A stretch of DNA of 64,000 bases, taken from Latrodectus hesperus (Eukaryota > Arthropoda > Arachnida > Araneae > Theridiidae). The position numbers and the translations under genes were made by a program. Shown here piece after piece: positions 62,601-64,000 of the stretch. The notes beneath the pieces are model-generated. The model was not told the origin of the DNA. It made no database searches and saw nothing but the letters and a program-made list of their open reading frames with translations. The stretch is from NCBI GenBank assembly GCA_037975125.1, contig JAJQOW010000023.1, positions 969,501 to 1,033,500 on the forward strand. Reading direction: 5' to 3'. Numbering within the stretch: position 1 is the stretch's first letter; the number at the start of each line of letters is the position of its first letter.

Positions 62601-64000
62601 AGTTATTTTGATTGTTGTGGGCGCTTTATTTTTAATCGCAACCTTCCCGCGGTTTGGAAAGACCTTTTAAATCGTCGGAAACCTTCCTTTTCCAACAACT
62701 TAAAAATAATATAAACCTTTTGTAACTTTCGCGATGACCTTTTATTAGAGGGTGGTACGTCACGGTCACAGCTAGGTTCACGCTGCGTTTTTTCTGCGTG
62801 TATCTCCAAATAAAAAAATTGGCATTGGTTGTCCAAAAAAGGGGGAAGAAAAGATGTGAAATCGCTTAAGGTCTAGGCTTATAATATCCTTAAGTGTCGG
62901 CGAGATCTTGGCGTGTCTCATTATTCAAAGTAGCCACTTTAGACGTGCGTGAAGAGAATTTTGAGTCAAGAAAAAAATTGAATAGAGAAATACCCTCCCT
63001 CTCTCATTCAAGAATTGTGTGTGTGCAGAATAAATCATTCGTGATTTTGTTTTCCAACCTAGAATTATGGAACTAAAAATAGGTGGTGAAATTTCAAGTT
63101 TTCTCTAGTTTAAGGTTTCCGAAGTTCCATTGATTTTCAGTGTTTCAGGATAATCGAAAAGAAATATTTAAAGTGTCTAATTATGTAGATCTTTAATCGA
63201 AATACTTTCAATATTTTCAGCAACAGGTTATTTTATTTTGAAATGTTTTTTATATTTTTTTTGCCAGAAAAAGGAATTAACTATAATCATGGCCGATATC
63301 CAAGTTTAAACTTTAAAGAATTGACTAAACGGTAACTTCCGCGTTAAATAATTTTTAAATGTACGAGAATATTCCATTTAATATACAGAATATTATAAAT
63401 TAAATGAAAAAGATTGCTTTTACAAATATTGGCTTCATTTGGCGAATATCTTATGATAGAAAATGAAAGTGCTCTTAAATTAGTTGTTGCCCTGACAGCC
63501 TGCAATGTTTAATTTAATCTACTTTTGGATTCTTAATCAAGGCTCGTGACGCTAGTTCCGGACATATTAATCATTTATAAGCAGGATGCAATGAGATTTT
63601 GATGAAATCGCACATTTTTCTGAATACTCAAAATAGATTTATGTTCATAGGCGACAAATTATTGTTGGATGTGTCAGATTTGTTTATGATGAATTTATTT
63701 TTGAATTTGTTTATTTGAAGATTTGTTTATGATGTGAAGATGAATTTCGATTTTATTTCTTTTCTCGCCAAGTCTCAAGCGAGCGGACAAATAAAGGCCG
63801 AGATTTGTGCACAAAGAGATTAGTGTAACTACTATAAAATGGTATAAAAAAGCATTAAAATAATATTGTCATTTTTATCCATGTAAGTTGTGTAACATGA
63901 TTTTTTTTATATTTTGAAAGTTATCTAATTTGAATTAAAATTGATCTAGGGTGAACGACTTTAGGAAGAATGCAGTTGTATAAGAAAAATTTTTCCAAAT
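59621..64000. other. AT-rich non-coding stretch to the window end
   Basis: No exon, RNA gene or transposon recognised. Four ACCTTTT words occur between 62581 and 62743 in a slightly GC-richer patch. The short frames are unrecognised. Confidence 0.5.

Noticed and set aside
1..64000. CRISPR arrays, operons, rRNA genes, prophage, plasmid functions
   Set aside because: No regularly spaced repeats, ribosome-binding-site-led gene runs or rRNA similarity; the sequence is eukaryotic nuclear DNA.

Overview
This is an AT-rich, mostly non-coding stretch of an animal nuclear genome, most likely an arthropod and plausibly a spider. The supports are long gene-free AT-rich sequence, GT-AG splicing, tRNA-derived SINEs, truncated non-LTR retrotransposons and a single metazoan kinase exon. 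The arachnid suggestion rests on the style of the LINE and SINE families and is inference. There are no operons, rRNA, CRISPR arrays or bacterial features.

The only host coding segment I can support is a 122-bp internal exon at 52823-52944 (+). It encodes part of the N-lobe of a TESK-type (testis-specific protein kinase / Drosophila center divider) kinase. Its acceptor, branch-point candidate and donor are all visible. No neighbouring exon was found, so most of the window reads as the intron before it (up to 52.8 kb) and the intron after it (at least 11 kb), provided the gene spans the window.

Layout. 1-8.4 kb: AT-rich intron or intergenic DNA, a minus-strand tRNA-SINE (family A) and relics of a second SINE (family G). 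8.4-9.3 kb: a 5'-truncated LINE with an RNase H domain and a perfect 12-bp target-site duplication. 9.3-35.9 kb: AT-rich sequence with SINE pieces (9.7, 15.8, 22.8-23.1, 25.6 and 29.6 kb) and a few GC-richer islands. 36-39 kb: a repeat cluster holding three tRNA-SINEs and a putative solo LTR. 40-48 kb: an unclassified repeat, a diverged 213-bp tandem duplication and a decayed LINE reverse-transcriptase C-terminus. 52.3 kb: a 260-bp MITE just upstream of the exon. 55.5-59.5 kb: a GC-rich segment, a full SINE G with a 14-bp duplication lying exactly at the edge of a TIR element, a near-perfect hairpin and another SINE G copy. 59.5-64 kb: AT-rich sequence.

The transposons tell a connected story. 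The RNase H LINE ends in ATAAGCAACAACAAC. Two SINEs with unrelated heads (35972-36350 and 38644-39043) share one 3' module ending in the same AAC-type tail, which suggests they were mobilised by a LINE of this family. Most small ORFs are chance readings of AT-rich DNA or lie inside SINEs.
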